Shown: piece after piece, positions 27,571 to 36,314 of the stretch | How positions within the stretch are numbered: the stretch's first letter is position 1 | Layout: each line of letters starts with the position of its first letter | Assembly (NCBI RefSeq): GCF_900109265.1 | Contig: NZ_FNZM01000017.1 | Location: 62,001 to 126,000, forward strand | Source of the DNA: Paraburkholderia tropica | Lineage (GTDB): Bacteria > Pseudomonadota > Gammaproteobacteria > Burkholderiales > Burkholderiaceae | DNA: 64,000 bases | Direction of reading: 5' to 3' | Translations under genes and position numbers: made by a program | Notes under the pieces: generated by a model | Databases searched by the model: none | What the model saw: only the letters and a program-made list of their open reading frames with translations | Told to the model about the DNA's origin: nothing

Positions 27571-28518
27571 TCAGGGCTGAAGTTCCAGCCTGCCCCCGAT
27601 AAACGCGAGAAAGCACTGCACGCGGGCGGCCAGCGCGGCGCTGCGGTAATAGACGGCGTGGATCGGCTGACGCTCGGCGAGCAGCGCGTCGTCGAGGAGC
27701 GTGACGAGGTGGCCCGACGCGCGGTCGTCGGCGGTCATGAAGTCCGACAGACAGGCGATGCCCGCGCCGGCGAGCGCGAGTTGCCGGATGGTTTCGCCGC
27801 TCGAAGCGGACAGCGTCGGCTGGATCGCGATGCCCGGCTCGGCGGTTTCGTCGAACAAGGGCGCCTGATGCTCGCTGTCCGCGTAGGCGTCGGCGTTGGA
27901 TTCGCGCAGCGGCCAGCGATTCAGTTGCACGGGCGCCGTGAAACCGATCAGCCGCTGCTCGCGCAAGGCCGCGAGCGAGCGCGGCGTGCCGTGCTCCGCG
28001 AGATACGCGGGACTCGCCACCACGCGGCGGCGGCTCACGCCGAGCGAGCGCGCATGCAGCGTGGAATCCTGCAGCGCGCCGATACGGATCGCGATATCCA
28101 CGCGCTGTTCCAGCAGGTCGACGATGCGCTCGTTGCTCGTCAGTTCGAGCTGAATCTCGGGAAAGCGCGCCGCGAACGCGCTCACGTGCGGAACGATACA
28201 GTGCAGCATGAACGGCGTGGCCGCGTCCACGCGCAGCCGCCCCGACGGCTGCTCGCGATGGCGCGTGACGGCCTCTTCGGCATCTTCCATCGCGCCCAGA
28301 ATCGCGCGGGCGCGTTCGAGGAACAGCTCGCCTTCTTCGGTCAGTTGCAGCCGCCGCGTGGTGCGCAGGATCAATGCCACGCCCAGTTGCTTTTCGAGCC
28401 GTGTGAGCGCACGGCTCACGCCCGACACCGTCTGCTGAAGTTTTTCGGCGGCGGCGGTGATCGACCCAGCATCGATCACGGTGACGAATACGAGCAATTC
28501 GTCGGTCGACGTTTTCAT
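27571..28518 (-). CDS. LysR-family transcriptional regulator
   Basis: A 315-residue LysR-type regulator. The winged helix is at about 1-62 (ELLVFVTVIDAGSITAAAEKL..SGVSRALTRLEKQLGVALI) and the effector domain from about 90. The ATG at 28518 gives the usual N-terminus; an in-frame ATG at 28542 adds eight residues. It is divergent from the NAD(P)-binding epimerase gene 142 bp away and may regulate it. Inducer unknown. Confidence 0.9.
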   Translation of the reverse strand: MKTSTDELLVFVTVIDAGSITAAAEKLQQTVSGVSRALTRLEKQLGVALILRTTRRLQLTEEGELFLERARAILGAMEDAEEAVTRHREQPSGRLRVDAATPFMLHCIVPHVSAFAARFPEIQLELTSNERIVDLLEQRVDIAIRIGALQDSTLHARSLGVSRRRVVASPAYLAEHGTPRSLAALREQRLIGFTAPVQLNRWPLRESNADAYADSEHQAPLFDETAEPGIAIQPTLSASSGETIRQLALAGAGIACLSDFMTADDRASGHLVTLLDDALLAERQPIHAVYYRSAALAARVQCFLAFIGGRLELQP

Positions 28519-28660
28519 TATTGATCCGCAGTCAAGATTCATTTGAGACTAACACGGTTTTTGCAAAGCGCGAATGCCGCGATACTCATCGCCAGATCAT
28601 TCATCACGACCATTCGCCCCCGCTGCCGTTGGCGGCGCCGGGCCAACCAGGAGAGTCCCA

Positions 28661-29572
28661 ATGAAAGTATTCGTGACAGGCGCAGGCGGCTTTATCGGCG
28701 GCACGATCGCGGCGCATCTGGCGCGCGCGGGCCACGAGGTGCGCGGGCTGGTGCGCCGCCCCGAACAGTTCGCCGACCTCGAAGCGCTGAACATCGCGCC
28801 GGTGCGCGGCGGCCTCGACGACCGCGACCTGCTGATGCACGAAGCGCGCGCCGCCGACGCCGTCATCAACGCCGCCGACAGCGACCATCGCGGCGCGATC
28901 GAAGCGCTGCTCGACGCGCTCGAAGGCTCGGGCAAGCCGCTGCTGCATACGAGCGGATCGAGCATCGTCGGCGACGCCTCGGGCGGCGAGCCGACCGACA
29001 AGATCTACTACGAAGACGCCCTGCCCGCGCCGACGCCCGACAAGGCGCCGCGCGTGGCCATCGACGATCTCGTGCTCGCGGGCGCGCAGCGCGGCATTCG
29101 CAGCGCCGTGCTCTGCAACACGCTGATCTACGGCGTCGGCGCGGTGCCGGGCGCGGCGAGCGTGCAGTTGCCGCGGCTGATTCGTCAGGCGCAGAAAAGC
29201 GGCGTCATGCGTCACGTGGGGCGCGGCCTGAACATCTGGTCGAACGTGCACGTGGACGATGTCGCCGAACTCTATCGCCTCGCGATCGAGAAAACCCCTG
29301 CGGGCACGTTCTATTTCGTCGACAGCGGCGAAGCCAACTTCGTCTCGATGACCGAAGCGCTCGCTCGGAAGATGGGCCTCGGCGCGCCGCAAGACTGGCC
29401 GCTCAAGGACGCGATCGACGAATGGGGTTACGAGATGGCGTCGTACGGGCTCGGCTCGAACAGCCGCGTGCGTGGCGAGCGCGCGCGCACGCTGCTCGGC
29501 TGGCAGCCGAAGCGCAACTCGGTCACGGACTGGATTCGCGACGAGATGCCGGTGCCGGCGTCCGGAAAATAA
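28661..29572 (+). CDS. NAD-dependent epimerase/dehydratase family protein
   Basis: A 303-residue extended short-chain dehydrogenase/epimerase. The Rossmann motif GAGGFIGG is at about residues 7-14. The usual YxxxK of catalytic members is not obvious (the region reads TDKIYYEDALPA..KAPRVAIDDL), so it may be an atypical or NmrA-like NADP sensor. The ATG at 28661 has AGGAG 8 nt upstream; the frame opening at 28574 is rejected. It is divergent from a LysR gene. Substrate unknown. Confidence 0.85.
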   Translation: MKVFVTGAGGFIGGTIAAHLARAGHEVRGLVRRPEQFADLEALNIAPVRGGLDDRDLLMHEARAADAVINAADSDHRGAIEALLDALEGSGKPLLHTSGSSIVGDASGGEPTDKIYYEDALPAPTPDKAPRVAIDDLVLAGAQRGIRSAVLCNTLIYGVGAVPGAASVQLPRLIRQAQKSGVMRHVGRGLNIWSNVHVDDVAELYRLAIEKTPAGTFYFVDSGEANFVSMTEALARKMGLGAPQDWPLKDAIDEWGYEMASYGLGSNSRVRGERARTLLGWQPKRNSVTDWIRDEMPVPASGK

Positions 29573-29573
29573 C

Positions 29574-29605
29574 CGGCGCAAAAATAACGTTGTAATGCGC
29601 CGTAT
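29574..29605 (+). terminator. Weak candidate terminator after the epimerase gene
   Basis: Inverted repeat CGGCGCA (29574-29580) / TGCGCCG (29596-29602) with AACGTT in a 15-nt loop, followed by a loose T-rich TATTGTTG. It starts one base past the epimerase stop. Confidence 0.4.
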
Positions 29606-29691
29606 TGTTGCGTATCCGTAAGGTCGATCCGCTAGAATCGCGCCGGTTTGCACTACCCGCCGGCCCGCCTTCTTCGGATCGGCACCCGGAT

Positions 29692-29880
29692 ATGCCGATG
29701 CTCCTCGCGCTGAACTTCGACTGGCTGACCAACCTGCTCGCCATTCTGTTCGTCGTCGCTTGTCTCTACGATGCGCGCTACGACGAATACGGCACGCTGA
29801 CCCTCGCCGCCGCCGCCATGGGTCTGATCGTGATGGCGATTGAAGTCCTGCTGCGCCCCGCGTTCGAGATGTCGCTTTAA
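29692..29880 (+). CDS. Small inner-membrane protein, unknown function
   Basis: A 62-residue protein with two hydrophobic segments (about 10-26 and 37-55) separated by a short acidic loop (DARYDEYG), probably a helical hairpin in the inner membrane. The frame is open from 29605, but the ATG at 29692 removes a charged, Pro-rich leader. Codon bias agrees with coding. No family is recognised. Confidence 0.6.
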   Translation: MPMLLALNFDWLTNLLAILFVVACLYDARYDEYGTLTLAAAAMGLIVMAIEVLLRPAFEMSL

Positions 29881-30014
29881 GCCGACTCTCGCGTTCGCGA
29901 CGCCGCATTGCGTCGCTCGCCCCTGGTGCTTTCATTCACGTTTCGCAGCACTTTCCGCGACCCTGCGCAAGCTGACAGACGCATCGTTTCGCGCCGCTTC
30001 ACCCGACGTCTTCT

Positions 30015-30761
30015 TCAGTGCCCGGCCTTGTCGTGCCCACAGCACGCGTGCGTCTGCGCGCTGTCGCCATAACGATCGTGATGGCGCATCCAGTCGTTCA
30101 TGTCGTGCGCTTCGTTGCGGCCTTTCGCGGTGAATTCGAGCATCGCGTAGGTCGCGATCGGCAATTCGACGCCGCGCGCGTAGGCCGAATACGTGTGATA
30201 GACCTGCCCCGCCTCGTCGCGATAGAACGCGCTGATGCCCGGTAATTCGTCGCTCACGTAGTCCTGTTCGCGATAGTTGTAGCGCGCCGTGCCGCGTGCC
30301 TTATCGGCGTCGGAAAACGACACGTCGAAGTCGAAATTGAAGTCGCCGCCATAGGACGACACCCACGGAAACCGCCAGCCCATGCGCTGCTTGAAAGCCT
30401 CGATCTTCGCGAGCGGCGCGCGCGAGACGGCCACGTAAGTCACGTCGTGATGCTCCAGATGCGGCAGCATGCCGTCGACGTGATCCGAGAGAAACGAGCA
30501 GCCCGGACAGCCCTCTTCCCAGTCCGGTCCGAGCATGAAGTGATACGTCAGCAACTGGCTGCGCGGACCGAACAGCTCGGCGAGCGTGCGTGTGCCGTGC
30601 GGCGTCTCGAAGGTATAGTTTTTCTCGACTTTCACCCACGGCAGCGCCTGGCGCTTCGCCACCAGCGCGTCGCGCGCATGCGTGAATGCGCGCTCGTCTT
30701 CGAGCAGCGCCTCGCGCGCCTTCAACCATTCGGCCTCCGAAACAATCTTGTGCGCTTCCAT
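30015..30761 (-). CDS. DUF899 (thioredoxin-fold) family protein
   Basis: A 248-residue protein of the DUF899 thioredoxin-like family. The marker block LLTYHFMLGPDWEEGCPGCSF contains a CPGC redox-type motif near residue 72 (run shortened to its key part: GCPGCS). YGGDFNFDFDVSF and FYRDEAGQVYHTYSAYARG are also family features. The ATG at 30761 has AAGGAGGA 8 nt upstream; the longer frame to 31169 is a read-through. It follows the SRPBCC gene by 47 bp and is probably cotranscribed with arsR and SRPBCC; this trio is common in proteobacteria, with unknown substrate. Confidence 0.88.
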   Translation of the reverse strand: MEAHKIVSEAEWLKAREALLEDERAFTHARDALVAKRQALPWVKVEKNYTFETPHGTRTLAELFGPRSQLLTYHFMLGPDWEEGCPGCSFLSDHVDGMLPHLEHHDVTYVAVSRAPLAKIEAFKQRMGWRFPWVSSYGGDFNFDFDVSFSDADKARGTARYNYREQDYVSDELPGISAFYRDEAGQVYHTYSAYARGVELPIATYAMLEFTAKGRNEAHDMNDWMRHHDRYGDSAQTHACCGHDKAGH

Positions 30762-30808
30762 CGTGTCTTCCTCCTTCGGTTGATCGTCGATCCCGGCTTG
30801 AGTCCGGC

Positions 30809-31306
30809 CTAGTCGAACAGCTCGCCCAGCCGGTCGAACGCGCTGGACCAGCCTTCGCGATGCGCGTCGCGCGTTGCTTCGTCGAAGAGACGTTCGTGGC
30901 GCAGCGTCAGCTCGGTCGTTTCGCCTTCGGCGCGCAGCAGCACGCTCACGCGCGATTCGCGCTCGGGCGTGCTGCGCCACGCCCACGTGAACACCAGTTT
31001 CTGCTCGGGCACGACCTCCAGATACGTGCCGCTCACATCGTGCTCCTCGCCGTCGGGCGAACGCATGATGACGCGAAAGCGCCCGCCCACACGCACGTCC
31101 GCTTCGGCATGCAGGCAGGTCGTGTCGAGCGGATGCATCCAGCGCATCAGTTGCGCCGCTTGCGTCCATGCCGCGTAGACCTTGCAGGCGTTCGCGTTGA
31201 GACGACGGCGGATGACGAGGACGGCGACACCTCCGGCGGCGTCGGCGCCATCGCTTGTATTGGTGAGAGCGGTTGCAGCGGTGACAGGTTCGGGTCGGCG
31301 GGACAT
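30809..31306 (-). CDS. SRPBCC (AHSA1-like) domain protein
   Basis: A 165-residue START/SRPBCC-fold protein of the Aha1-N/C-like group. VIRRRLNANACKVYAAWTQAAQLMRWM and VGGRFRVIMRSPDGEEHDVSGTYLEVVPEQKLVFTW-type beta-strand patterns (segments abbreviated) are typical; these proteins bind hydrophobic ligands in a deep pocket. The ATG at 31306 has GGAGG 8 nt upstream. Its first 160 nt overlap the 3' part of the arsR frame in another register, an unusually long overlap. Likely regulated by the ArsR protein. Confidence 0.85.
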   Translation of the reverse strand: MSRRPEPVTAATALTNTSDGADAAGGVAVLVIRRRLNANACKVYAAWTQAAQLMRWMHPLDTTCLHAEADVRVGGRFRVIMRSPDGEEHDVSGTYLEVVPEQKLVFTWAWRSTPERESRVSVLLRAEGETTELTLRHERLFDEATRDAHREGWSSAFDRLGELFD

Positions 31307-31635
31307 GCGTCTTCCTCCACGAAAGCGGCGAGGCGATCGAGCGCCGCGTTCCAGAAGCGCTGATAGTGCGCGAGCCACTGCATCGCGTCCTCCATCGGCC
31401 CCGCCGCGAGACGGCACGCGACCGTGCGCCCGGTCTTCTCGCGCGTGACGAGACCCGCCTCGGCGAGCACGTCGAGGTGCTTCATCACGGCGGGCAAGGA
31501 CATCGCGAAGGGCTGTGCGAGCGCGCTCACCGAGAGCGCGTCCTGCTGGGCGAGCCGCGCGAGCAGCGCGCGCCGCGTGGGGTCCGCGAGCGCGGCGAAG
31601 GTGCGGTTCAACGCGTCGTCTTCATACTTAACCAT
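31147..31635 (-). CDS. ArsR-family transcriptional regulator with unusual C-terminal tail
   Basis: A 162-residue ArsR-type winged-helix regulator. ALADPTRRALLARLAQQDALSV and SLPAVMKHLDVLAEAGLVTRE (about residues 13-65) form the helix-turn-helix; the metal-binding cysteines of ArsR/SmtB are absent, so it is of the non-metal group paired with SRPBCC proteins. The family core ends at about residue 110; the last 50 or so residues are Ser/Pro/Thr- and Arg-rich and are read from the start of the SRPBCC gene in a different frame. ATG at 31635 chosen over 31647. Confidence 0.85.
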   Translation of the reverse strand: MVKYEDDALNRTFAALADPTRRALLARLAQQDALSVSALAQPFAMSLPAVMKHLDVLAEAGLVTREKTGRTVACRLAAGPMEDAMQWLAHYQRFWNAALDRLAAFVEEDACPADPNLSPLQPLSPIQAMAPTPPEVSPSSSSAVVSTRTPARSTRHGRKRRN

Positions 31636-31670
31636 GCGGTTTAGCATAGGACGCGAGACGCGGAAGTCAA

Positions 31671-31710
31671 GGCGCGATCTTTGCCGGTTCCGGCAATAAA
31701 AAATCGCGCC
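31671..31710. promoter_or_regulatory. Nested palindrome upstream of arsR
   Basis: An outer 8-bp repeat GGCGCGAT (31671-31678) / ATCGCGCC (31703-31710) encloses an inner repeat TTGCCGG (31681-31687) / CCGGCAA (31690-31696). It lies 36-75 bp upstream of the arsR ATG, where an autoregulatory operator would be expected; it could also act as a structured terminator for the azgA-like gene upstream. Confidence 0.5.
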
Positions 31711-31823
31711 GCAAATGCCGCACGGCCCGCGCCGCCGTCAGGCGAACGCGAGCCGTGAAGCCGCCAGGACGGGCCGCCGTGGGACCGTCCTGCCGATGAC
31801 CGGGCCAGCGCGACGCGTGCGCG

Positions 31824-33248
31824 TCAGATGGCCCAGCCGCCCAGGTAGAACGCCACGAGCACCGCGGCGATGATGACCGTGCCGACGTTGAGCTTCCTGA
31901 ACTCGCCGCTCACCACGCGGCCGATCACCAGCGTGGAGAAGCCGAGCATGATGCCGGTGACGATATTGGCGGTCAGCACGATAAACACGGCGCAAACGAG
32001 GCCCGCCATCGAATCGACCATGTCGCTCATGTCGAGGCGCGCGACGCTCGACAGCATCATCAGGCCCACGTACATGAGCGCGGGCGCCGTGGCGTACGAG
32101 GGCACGAGGCCCGCGAGCGGCGCGAAGAACATCACCGCGAGGAACAGCACGCCCACCACGGCGGCGGCCATGCCGGTCTTCGCGCCCGCCGCCACGCCGA
32201 CGGTCGATTCGATATAGGCGGCCGCCGGCGCGCCGCCGAAGAAGCCCGAGAAGATCGAGCTGACCGAGTCGGCCGTCAGCGCGCGGCCGCCGTTGATGAT
32301 GCGTCCGTTGGCGTCGAGCTGGCCCGCCTGCCCCGCCACGGCGCGGATCGTGCCGGTGGCGTCGAACACGGCCGTCATCACGAGCGCGAGCACGCTCGGC
32401 AACACCGTCAGCGAAAGCGCGCCCTTGATATCCATCGCGCCTATCAGCGAGGCATGACCCGGCGCAGACAGCGACGGCCACGCGAACACGCCGTGGAACG
32501 CCACGGCCGGATCAAGCGCAAGCCCGAGCGCCGAGATCGCCACGATCACGATCAGGATCGAGCCCGGCACGCGGCGGCGCACGAGGCCGAAAATCGCCGC
32601 GAGACCGACCACCGACATGATGACCGGCAGCGAGGTGACATGACCGAGCGAAACCGGCAGACCCGCGCCCGGATTCTTCACGACGAGGCCCACGTCGTTG
32701 GCCGCGATCAGCAGCAGGAACAGCCCGATGCCGATGCCCGTGCCATGCGCGATGCCGTGCGGCAGGTTGCGCAGAATCCACGAGCGCACGCCCGTGACGG
32801 AAATCGCCGTGAAGACGAGGCCCATCAGAAATACCGCGCCGAGCGCGACTTCCGGCTTGAGCCCTTTGCCGAGCACGAGGCCGAACGCGGTGAACGCCGT
32901 CAGCGAAATGGCGCAACCGATCGCGATCGGCAGGCGCGCCCACAGCCCCATCAGCAGCGAGCCGAATGCGGTGGTCAGGCAGACGGCGACGAACACGGCG
33001 CTGGTGTCGAATCCCGCCTTGCCGAGCATGCCCGGCACGACGAACACGGAATAGACCATCGCGAGGAACGTGGTGACGCCCGCGATGCCCTCCTGGCGCA
33101 CCGAGCTGCCGCGCGCGGCGATGTCGAAATAGCGGTCGAGCAAGCCCGTCGCGCGGGCGGCGTCGAGGGCGTCGCCGTCACGGGCCACGGACAGATCCGC
33201 GGTCAGTTCGGCGGCGTCGGCCAAGGGCCGGACGTGGGGGTCGAGCAT
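31824..33248 (-). CDS. AzgA-family purine (hypoxanthine/adenine/guanine) permease
   Basis: A 474-residue NCS2/AzgA transporter with about 12-14 hydrophobic segments. It opens after a short cytosolic head with REGIAGVTTFLAMVYSVFVVPGML-like signature of the group (key part GVTTFLAMVYSVFV), and has the family's loop FSGFFGGAPAAAYIESTVGVAAGA. It probably imports purine bases with protons. The frame is open upstream to 33755, but the ATG at 33248 has AAAGGAGG 5 nt upstream. Downstream, CAGGACGG/CCGTCCTG at 31765-31792 forms a stem without a T-tract. It stands alone. Confidence 0.88.
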   Translation of the reverse strand: MLDPHVRPLADAAELTADLSVARDGDALDAARATGLLDRYFDIAARGSSVRQEGIAGVTTFLAMVYSVFVVPGMLGKAGFDTSAVFVAVCLTTAFGSLLMGLWARLPIAIGCAISLTAFTAFGLVLGKGLKPEVALGAVFLMGLVFTAISVTGVRSWILRNLPHGIAHGTGIGIGLFLLLIAANDVGLVVKNPGAGLPVSLGHVTSLPVIMSVVGLAAIFGLVRRRVPGSILIVIVAISALGLALDPAVAFHGVFAWPSLSAPGHASLIGAMDIKGALSLTVLPSVLALVMTAVFDATGTIRAVAGQAGQLDANGRIINGGRALTADSVSSIFSGFFGGAPAAAYIESTVGVAAGAKTGMAAAVVGVLFLAVMFFAPLAGLVPSYATAPALMYVGLMMLSSVARLDMSDMVDSMAGLVCAVFIVLTANIVTGIMLGFSTLVIGRVVSGEFRKLNVGTVIIAAVLVAFYLGGWAI

Positions 33249-33895
33249 GAGTGCCTCCTTTATCAGCATGCTGAAACGGACCGGCGGCTTGCGCGCGGCC
33301 CCGTCATCAGGTTCGTCTCGTATGTTGAGTTGTCGTGTCGACGCCAGCCGGGCGCGCCTTGGAAAGCGCTGTCTATGTCGGTGGACAGTTTTTGACATCT
33401 TTATGCTGGATCGAAGGTTAGGCGAACCCGTCATGCGCTCCCATCGCGTAAATCGCATTGAGGACATGCCGTGATCCTTATATCGCCGCGAACAAGGCCC
33501 GGCGGGCGGGCGGCCCCCGCGTTTACCCCGGCGCTTTTTTCTTCCGCGTTCTGGCCGCGCGCGATGTCGTCCGATGAATGAATCGGATGGGGTCGCCGCG
33601 CTCGGGCGTGCGGCTTGCGCTGAGCCGCACGCCTGACAGAACGCGCAGGCAGCCCGAATTGGCACGAACGGCACCCGACGCGCGCCGGCCGGCTCGCGCG
33701 ACAAGCGCAGCATCCGGGCCGCCGATGTGCTTTTGTCGTCGAGATGGCGGGTCAATCGGGTTGAAAAGACGCAAAAAGGGCCGTTTTAGGCGGATTGCCG
33801 CGTTGCGCGGGTTAAACTCTCACGACCCGGTTTGACCCCGCCGCGCGGCGCGCCTGAGCGCAAGCCCGCGCCGGCGCTCCTAGGAGTTTCTGTTG
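33249..33895. other. Divergent gap between the purine permease and lipoprotein genes
   Basis: 647 bp with no supported gene. It should hold both promoters. It contains a strong hairpin (33605-33633) and an inverted TGTC...GACA element near 33380. Short frames here lack start signals and biased codon use. Confidence 0.55.
33605..33633. promoter_or_regulatory. Perfect 11-bp hairpin of unknown role
   Basis: GGCGTGCGGCT (33605-33615), loop TGCGCTG, AGCCGCACGCC (33623-33633). There is no T-tract on either side. It sits about 357 bp upstream of the permease start and 263 bp upstream of the lipoprotein start, so it could be an operator, an attenuator-like leader structure or a small-RNA stem. Confidence 0.5.
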
Positions 33896-34861
33896 ATGAA
33901 AGGCGGTTTCGCACGTCCTGTTGTAAATCTTCCGACCCTTTCTGCTCTGCTCGTCGTAGCCGTGCTGTCGGGCTGTAGCCTGTTCCGCTCGCCGCCGCCA
34001 CCCGAGCCGGAAGCGCCCGTGGCCGCGAGCGAGCCGGATGTCGCGAGCGAGCCCGAGGCCGCATCGGCGCCCGATGCCGCCAGCGACACCGAAACGCCCG
34101 AAGCGAAGCCCGCGCCGCGCAAGCCGCGTCCCGCACCCGTGCGCCGCCGCCGCCCCACGCCGCCGCCGCCCGCGCCCGCCAGCGCGCCCGTCGCGCCGCC
34201 GCCGCAGCCGCTCGTGCAGACGAAGGTGATCGAACGCGGCACCTTCCGCACGCTGCTCGACAGCGAAGTGCAGAAAACCGACGGCAAGGTCGTGGGCCGC
34301 GCCGTCGACATGGTCGCGGGCCCCGGCGGCAAGCCGCAGGAGGTCGTCGTGAATCTGCAGGGCTTCATGGGGATCGGCGACCGCAAGGCGAGCTTCCCGT
34401 GGAGCGCCGTGCGCGTGAATCCGCAGCCGAAGACGCCCGCCATCACGCTCGCGCTCACGCCCGCGCAGTTGCAGCTGACCGACCGGCCCAAGTCGGGCGG
34501 CGCGCAGCCCGGCGTCGGCGAGGCCGGCCCGACGCGTCTGCCGCTCATCGACGCGACCGTCGAACGCGCCAACGGCGCCAAGGTGGGCCGCGTGGTCGAC
34601 GTGCTGCTTGATGGCGGCGCCGACCCGCTCGCGGTCGTGCTCGACGTGAGCGGCACGCTGGAGAAACGCCACACGATCGCCGCCGACTGGTCGGCGCTGC
34701 ACTTCGTCACGAAGAACAACGCGCTCGAAGCCCAGATCGAGATGAGCGATCAGCAGGTCGACGCCTCGCCGCCGTATGCGAACGACCAGCCGGTGCGCGC
34801 CGTCAGTCCGAATCCGGCCACCGGCGCCGCCCCGGCAGCTTCCGCGCGCGGTGCCCAATGA
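33896..34861 (+). CDS. PRC-barrel domain lipoprotein
   Basis: A 321-residue exported lipoprotein: lipobox LSGC with Cys27, then a Pro/Ala/Glu-rich periplasmic linker (about 30-105, including an RRRRP stretch). Two PRC-barrel-like units follow, at about 115-175 (TFRTLLDSEVQKTDGKVVGRAV) and 212-280 (RLPLIDATVERANGAKVGRVV). PRC barrels bind proteins or RNA; in outer-membrane lipoproteins the role is unknown. AGGAG lies 10 nt before the ATG at 33896. Its stop overlaps the MFS start as ATGA, so the two are coupled. Confidence 0.82.
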   Translation: MKGGFARPVVNLPTLSALLVVAVLSGCSLFRSPPPPEPEAPVAASEPDVASEPEAASAPDAASDTETPEAKPAPRKPRPAPVRRRRPTPPPPAPASAPVAPPPQPLVQTKVIERGTFRTLLDSEVQKTDGKVVGRAVDMVAGPGGKPQEVVVNLQGFMGIGDRKASFPWSAVRVNPQPKTPAITLALTPAQLQLTDRPKSGGAQPGVGEAGPTRLPLIDATVERANGAKVGRVVDVLLDGGADPLAVVLDVSGTLEKRHTIAADWSALHFVTKNNALEAQIEMSDQQVDASPPYANDQPVRAVSPNPATGAAPAASARGAQ

Positions 34862-36117
34862 TCGGTAAGACCACGCAATTCACACCCAGTCTGCGCAGCG
34901 TGCGTGCGCTCGACTGGCTCAACTTCTTCGTCGCGAACGTGCAGACGGGCTTCGGGCCGTTCATCGCTTCGTATCTGGCTTCGCACAAGTGGACGCAGGG
35001 CGAAATCGGCCTCGCGCTGTCGGTCGGCACGATCAGCGCGATGGTGAGCCAGGTGCCGGGCGGCGCGGCCGTCGACGCCCTCAAGAACAAGAAGGCCGCC
35101 GCGGCCTGGGCGATCATCGCGATCATCGCCTCGGCCGTGCTGCTGGCGTCGAGTCCGACCGTGATCCCGGTGATGGCCGCCGAAGTGTTCCACGGCTTCG
35201 CGAGCTGCATGCTGGTGCCGGCGATGGCCGCGCTCGCGCTCGCGCTGGTGGGCCGTCAGAATCTCGGCGACCGGCTGGGGCGCAACGCGCGCTGGGCGTC
35301 CATCGGCAGCGCCGTGGCCGCCGGGCTGATGGGGCTGTGCGGCGAGTACATCTCGCCGCGCGCCGTGTTCTGGCTGACGGCCGCGCTCGCGCTGCCGGCG
35401 CTCGTCGCGCTCGCGATGATCGAATACGACAAGCACGCGCACGCACCCAAGCCGCTCAAGGCGAACAAGGCCGATGCCGCGCCCGCCGGCGAAGAGCGCG
35501 AGACCATTCTCGATCTGCTGCGTGACAAGCGCATGCTCACGTTCGCGGCCTGCGTGGTGCTGTTCCACCTCTCGAACGCGGCGATGCTGAACCTCGCGGC
35601 GGGCGAAGTGACGGCCGGCATGGGCGACAACGTGCAGCTCGTGATTGCGGCGTGCATCATCGTGCCGCAGGCGATCGTCGCGATGATGTCGCCGTGGGTC
35701 GGGCGCACCTCGCAACTCTGGGGACGCCGCCCGGTGCTGATTCTCGGTTTCAGCGCCCTGCCCGTGCGCGCGCTGCTGTTCGCAGCCGTGGGCAACCCGT
35801 ACTTCCTCGTGCCGGTGCAGATGCTCGACGGCCTGTCGGCCGCCGTGTTCGGCGTGATGCTGCCGCTGATCGCCGCCGACGTCGCGGGCGGCAAGGGCCG
35901 TTACAACCTCTGTATCGGGCTGTTCGGGCTCTCGGCGGGGATCGGCGCGACGCTCTCGACGGCGCTCGCGGGCTTTATCGCCGATCACTTCGGCAATACC
36001 GTGAGCTTCCTCGGCCTCGCGGCCGCGGGCGCGCTGGCCGTGCTGCTGGTGTGGCTCGTGATGCCCGAAACGCGCGAAACGCTCGACGAAGAGCCTGCGC
36101 GCGACGCGCCCGCATAA
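34858..36117 (+). CDS. Major facilitator superfamily transporter
   Basis: A 419-residue MFS permease with 12 predicted membrane helices. The loop after helix 2 (GGAAVDALKNKKAA) and the matching repeat in the C-terminal half (PWVGRTSQLWGRRPVLILGF) are the MFS A-motif region. A central cytosolic loop lies at about 195-225. The C-terminus is acidic. Translationally coupled to the PRC-barrel lipoprotein, which suggests joint function in envelope transport or efflux; substrate unknown. Bases around the stop (GCGCCCGCA) are duplicated on either side of the TAA. Confidence 0.87.
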   Translation: MIGKTTQFTPSLRSVRALDWLNFFVANVQTGFGPFIASYLASHKWTQGEIGLALSVGTISAMVSQVPGGAAVDALKNKKAAAAWAIIAIIASAVLLASSPTVIPVMAAEVFHGFASCMLVPAMAALALALVGRQNLGDRLGRNARWASIGSAVAAGLMGLCGEYISPRAVFWLTAALALPALVALAMIEYDKHAHAPKPLKANKADAAPAGEERETILDLLRDKRMLTFAACVVLFHLSNAAMLNLAAGEVTAGMGDNVQLVIAACIIVPQAIVAMMSPWVGRTSQLWGRRPVLILGFSALPVRALLFAAVGNPYFLVPVQMLDGLSAAVFGVMLPLIAADVAGGKGRYNLCIGLFGLSAGIGATLSTALAGFIADHFGNTVSFLGLAAAGALAVLLVWLVMPETRETLDEEPARDAPA

Positions 36118-36181
36118 GGCGCGCCCGCAATCGTCAGACGTAAGGCGCGTGAAGCACGGCTGGCCGCGCTCCACGTGACAA

Positions 36182-36217
36182 ACAAGCCCCCGTCGCAGCA
36201 ATGCGGCGGGGGCTTGT
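36182..36217 (+). terminator. Candidate terminator hairpin after the MFS gene
   Basis: Perfect 11-bp stem ACAAGCCCCCG (36182-36192) / CGGGGGCTTGT (36207-36217), 14-nt loop with further pairing possible. There is no T-tract, so termination is inferred from position and strength. Confidence 0.6.
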
Positions 36218-36314
36218 CACATGCGCGCTGCTTTTACGTCGATATCGATGCGTTAGCGTCTCGCGGATTCCCGACGCGAGCGCAGAAGGGATGAACGAAA
36301 GGCACAAACGAGAC

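Noticed and set aside
25952..27580. Plus-strand open frame of 542 codons opposite hutH
   Set aside because: Antisense shadow of hutH, which has the MIO motif and normal length.
30762..31169. Extension of the DUF899 frame into the SRPBCC gene
   Set aside because: Strong ribosome site at 30761 and family start; upstream part is an out-of-frame read of SRPBCC.
31765..31792. CAGGACGG/CCGTCCTG stem after the purine permease as terminator
   Set aside because: Long loop and no T-tract; kept only as a note.
33249..33755. Long N-terminal extension of the purine permease
   Set aside because: The strong AAAGGAGG site and family N-terminus fix the start at 33248; the extension reads noncoding DNA including the 11-bp hairpin.
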